From Rhizobium sp. Q54 (GTDB lineage Bacteria; Pseudomonadota; Alphaproteobacteria; Rhizobiales; Beijerinckiaceae): 15,656 bases of DNA. This document shows positions 14,042 through 15,656 of the stretch, one piece after another (positions within the stretch are counted from its first letter, which is position 1; each line of letters starts with the position of its first letter). A model generated the notes under the pieces. It worked only from the letters and a program-made list of their open reading frames with translations, had not been told where the DNA came from and ran no database searches. Where the stretch lies: assembly GCA_945901195.1 (NCBI GenBank), contig CAMDKB010000041.1, forward strand, positions 1-15,656, in the 5' to 3' direction. The position numbers and the translations under genes were made by a program.

Positions 14042-15321
14042 TCTTCTCGCTTTGCATTCTGCCGATCATTCTTCTGCTCATCGGGTTCCCCATCTTCATC
14101 GTACTTCTGAGTGCGGTTTCCGTCGCGCTGGTTTTCTTCATGAATGTGCCGCTGGCGGCGCTCCATCAAAATCTGTTCGGCTCCATCAATGCCTCGTCAC
14201 TGCTGGCCGTGCCGTTTTTCATCTATGCCGGCGAATTGATGGGGCGCGGCAGCGTCGCGCAGCGGCTGGTGGATTTCGTGCAGGCAGGTGTCGGGTCAGT
14301 CCGCGGCAGTCTGGGCGTGACTTCGGTCGGTGCGGCCGCGATTTTCGGCGCGATTTCCGGCGTCAGCGCTGCGACTGTGGCAACCATAGGCAAGGTCATG
14401 TATCCGGCCATGCGCAAGGCTGGGTATCCGGAAAATTTCAGCGCCGGACTCGTGACGGCCATTGGCGCAATCGACATCATCATACCGCCTTCGATCCCCA
14501 TGATCGTCTACGGCGCAGCGGCCGAAGAATCCGTGCCCAGACTTTATGCTGCGGGAATATTCCCGGGCCTGCTCTTGTCGATCATGCTCACCGCCTATGT
14601 GATCTGGCGCGCCTGGTGGGGCGGATTTGGCAAAGGCGAGCCGTTCGATTCCAAAAATTTCCTGACTGCGACCGGCCGGGGTCTATGGGCGCTTGGCGCG
14701 CCTTTCATTATCCTTGGCGGGATTTATGGCGGCGTGTTCTCGCCGACGGAATCAGCTGCAGTTGCGATTATTTATGCCGCGATTGTCACGCGCTTCGTGT
14801 TTCGCGAGCTGAGCTTTGCTGAAATCCTGGGGGCCGCTGCTTCGACAGTTTTTTTCACATCGCAGGTGATTATCATCGTGGCATGCGCCGGTGTGTTCTC
14901 CTGGTTGTTGACCGTCAATCAGGTGCCAGCGACGCTCGTCGCCATGTTGAACGGCGCCGACGTCTCAGCCTGGCAATTCCTGCTGGCCGTGAATGTTTTA
15001 CTCCTTGTCGTCGGCTGCTTTCTCGATCCGCTGTCATCAATCCTGCTGTTGATGCCGCTGCTGGTGCCGGTCGTCAAAGCACTTGGTATCAATACAGTGC
15101 ATTTTGGCATCATTGTCACCGTGAACCTCGCCATAGGCCTGTTCCATCCTCCATTCGGCATCAATATTTTCGTGGCCCAGACGGTGCTCGGTATCGACGT
15201 GATGAAGATATACAAGGGCATCGTGCCCTTCCTCTTCATCTATCTTATAGCGCTGGTCATTATTACATATGTACCAGAGGTATCGCTTTTGGGGGTGCGC
15301 CTGTTGATGGGTGCTCCGTAA
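14038..15321 (+). CDS. dctM: TRAP transporter large permease (DctM family)
   Basis: This 427-residue polytopic inner membrane protein is the transport subunit of the TRAP system. It has about a dozen hydrophobic segments and the DctM signatures SLLAVPFFIYAGELM (54-68), IFGAISGVSAATVATIG (102-118), IIIPPSIPMIVYGAAAEES (147-165), GGVFSPTESAAVAIIY in the second half, and FLDPLSSILLLMPLL, then FHPPFGINIFV near the end. Length is normal for the family. ATG 14038 overlaps the dctQ stop by 4 nt and has GAGGGGA 7 nt upstream; an open frame back to 13915 inside dctQ is not used. The next gene starts 49 nt downstream with no terminator between, so the FAD enzyme is probably cotranscribed. Confidence 0.95.
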   Translation: MIFSLCILPIILLLIGFPIFIVLLSAVSVALVFFMNVPLAALHQNLFGSINASSLLAVPFFIYAGELMGRGSVAQRLVDFVQAGVGSVRGSLGVTSVGAAAIFGAISGVSAATVATIGKVMYPAMRKAGYPENFSAGLVTAIGAIDIIIPPSIPMIVYGAAAEESVPRLYAAGIFPGLLLSIMLTAYVIWRAWWGGFGKGEPFDSKNFLTATGRGLWALGAPFIILGGIYGGVFSPTESAAVAIIYAAIVTRFVFRELSFAEILGAAASTVFFTSQVIIIVACAGVFSWLLTVNQVPATLVAMLNGADVSAWQFLLAVNVLLLVVGCFLDPLSSILLLMPLLVPVVKALGINTVHFGIIVTVNLAIGLFHPPFGINIFVAQTVLGIDVMKIYKGIVPFLFIYLIALVIITYVPEVSLLGVRLLMGAP

Positions 15322-15370
15322 GCCCCGGGGCGCACGAGCGTAGCTGAACAAGACTTCTGCTGGAGACAAC

Positions 15371-15656
15371 GTGGCCATAACCCTGAGATCGACCGCAGTC
15401 GATACGCCAACACAGATTGAAATTCCCGCTTCAACGATTCCCATCACCGCGGAAGCTGATGTCGTCGTTGTAGGCGGGGGGCCTGGAGGATTTGCGGCAG
15501 CCCTGCACGCGGCGCGCATGGGTGTCAGCGTCATACTCATTGAGCGCTTCGACATGCCCGGAGGTGTGCACACATCGGGGCTGCAGGGCGCGGCAAACGA
15601 GGGCGTTGGCGGTATTCATAGCGAGCTGATGGAGCGTTTTGCCGCCAAGGGATATA
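15371..15656 (+). CDS. FAD-dependent oxidoreductase, N-terminal part (runs off the window)
   Basis: GTG 15371, with GGAG 5 nt upstream, opens a frame of 95 codons still open at the window edge. After a variable lead of about 33 residues comes a Rossmann dinucleotide-binding fold: ADVVVVGGGPGGFAAALHAA (G-x-G-x2-G at about 38-43) and VSVILIER, ending in the acidic/basic pair ER that binds the ribose. MPGGVHTSGLQGAANEGVGG follows, as in the FAD_oxidored-type family (GG after the ER strand, then a G-rich segment). Family members oxidise or reduce diverse small molecules; the substrate is unknown. Placement 49 nt after dctM suggests it acts on the solute imported by the TRAP system (inference). 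The lead has no hydrophobic core, so a cytosolic enzyme is expected. Confidence 0.85.
   Translation, partial: MAITLRSTAVDTPTQIEIPASTIPITAEADVVVVGGGPGGFAAALHAARMGVSVILIERFDMPGGVHTSGLQGAANEGVGGIHSELMERFAAKGY

Noticed and set aside
1..15656. tRNA or rRNA genes, CRISPR arrays, insertion sequences, phage or defence genes
   Set aside because: Reading both strands showed no cloverleaf-like segment with conserved T-loop bases, no regularly spaced repeats, and no transposase or integrase motif. I could not run dedicated tools, so a cryptic RNA could be missed.

Overview
The window reads as chromosomal DNA of an alphaproteobacterium, most likely of the Hyphomicrobiales (Rhizobiales). Three things suggest this: the GC-rich coding style with GGAGG-type ribosome binding sites, the alphaproteobacterial look of RlmN, and a short interspersed element near base 141-194 of the GAAAAGTGG...CCGGTTT type that I remember from rhizobial genomes. 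No sequence search was run, so genus and species remain open. Coding density is high, there is no gap above 300 bases without a gene, and I see no tRNA, rRNA, CRISPR array, insertion sequence or phage gene.

Layout. (1) 191-1878, minus strand: an unrecognised Cys/His-rich protein with an N-acyltransferase-like C-terminus, then a pirin. (2) 2057-5344, plus strand: a six-helix membrane-anchored class III adenylate cyclase, followed after 7 nt by trmD (tRNA m1G37 methyltransferase), then rlmN (23S rRNA/tRNA m2A methyltransferase). A cluster of CGCCAAAG half-sites lies in the divergent gap before the cyclase. (3) 10082 down to 5415, minus strand: a tight three-gene operon of an alpha/beta-hydrolase-fold protein, a HyuA-type ATP-dependent subunit and a HyuB-type subunit. 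The gap between the first two genes is 4 nt and the last two overlap by 4 nt. (4) 10306-11340, plus strand: pyrC (class II dihydroorotase), preceded by a leader with several perfect inverted repeats. (5) 12294 down to 11353, minus strand: a 10-TM EamA/DMT exporter-type protein. (6) 12491 to the end, plus strand: a TRAP transporter (dctP, dctQ, dctM), followed by the first 95 codons of an FAD-dependent oxidoreductase cut by the window edge.

Working together. Regions 1, 2, 4 and 5 look like ordinary chromosome with housekeeping RNA modification and pyrimidine synthesis. Regions 3 and 6 are accessory and catabolic. The hydrolase-HyuA-HyuB operon should open or hydrolyse a cyclic amide or similar compound at the cost of ATP. 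The TRAP system should import a carboxylate-bearing solute that the FAD enzyme may oxidise. Whether the two modules serve one pathway cannot be decided from sequence, and the substrate of each is unknown.

The points most worth a second look are: the HyuB with a variant HydB motif paired with an alpha/beta-hydrolase lacking the usual catalytic His; the cyclase-trmD pairing outside the usual rpsP-rimM-trmD-rplS setting, with two substitutions at important TrmD positions; the Cys/His cluster in the unknown protein; and the repeated half-sites and hairpins in the intergenic regions.
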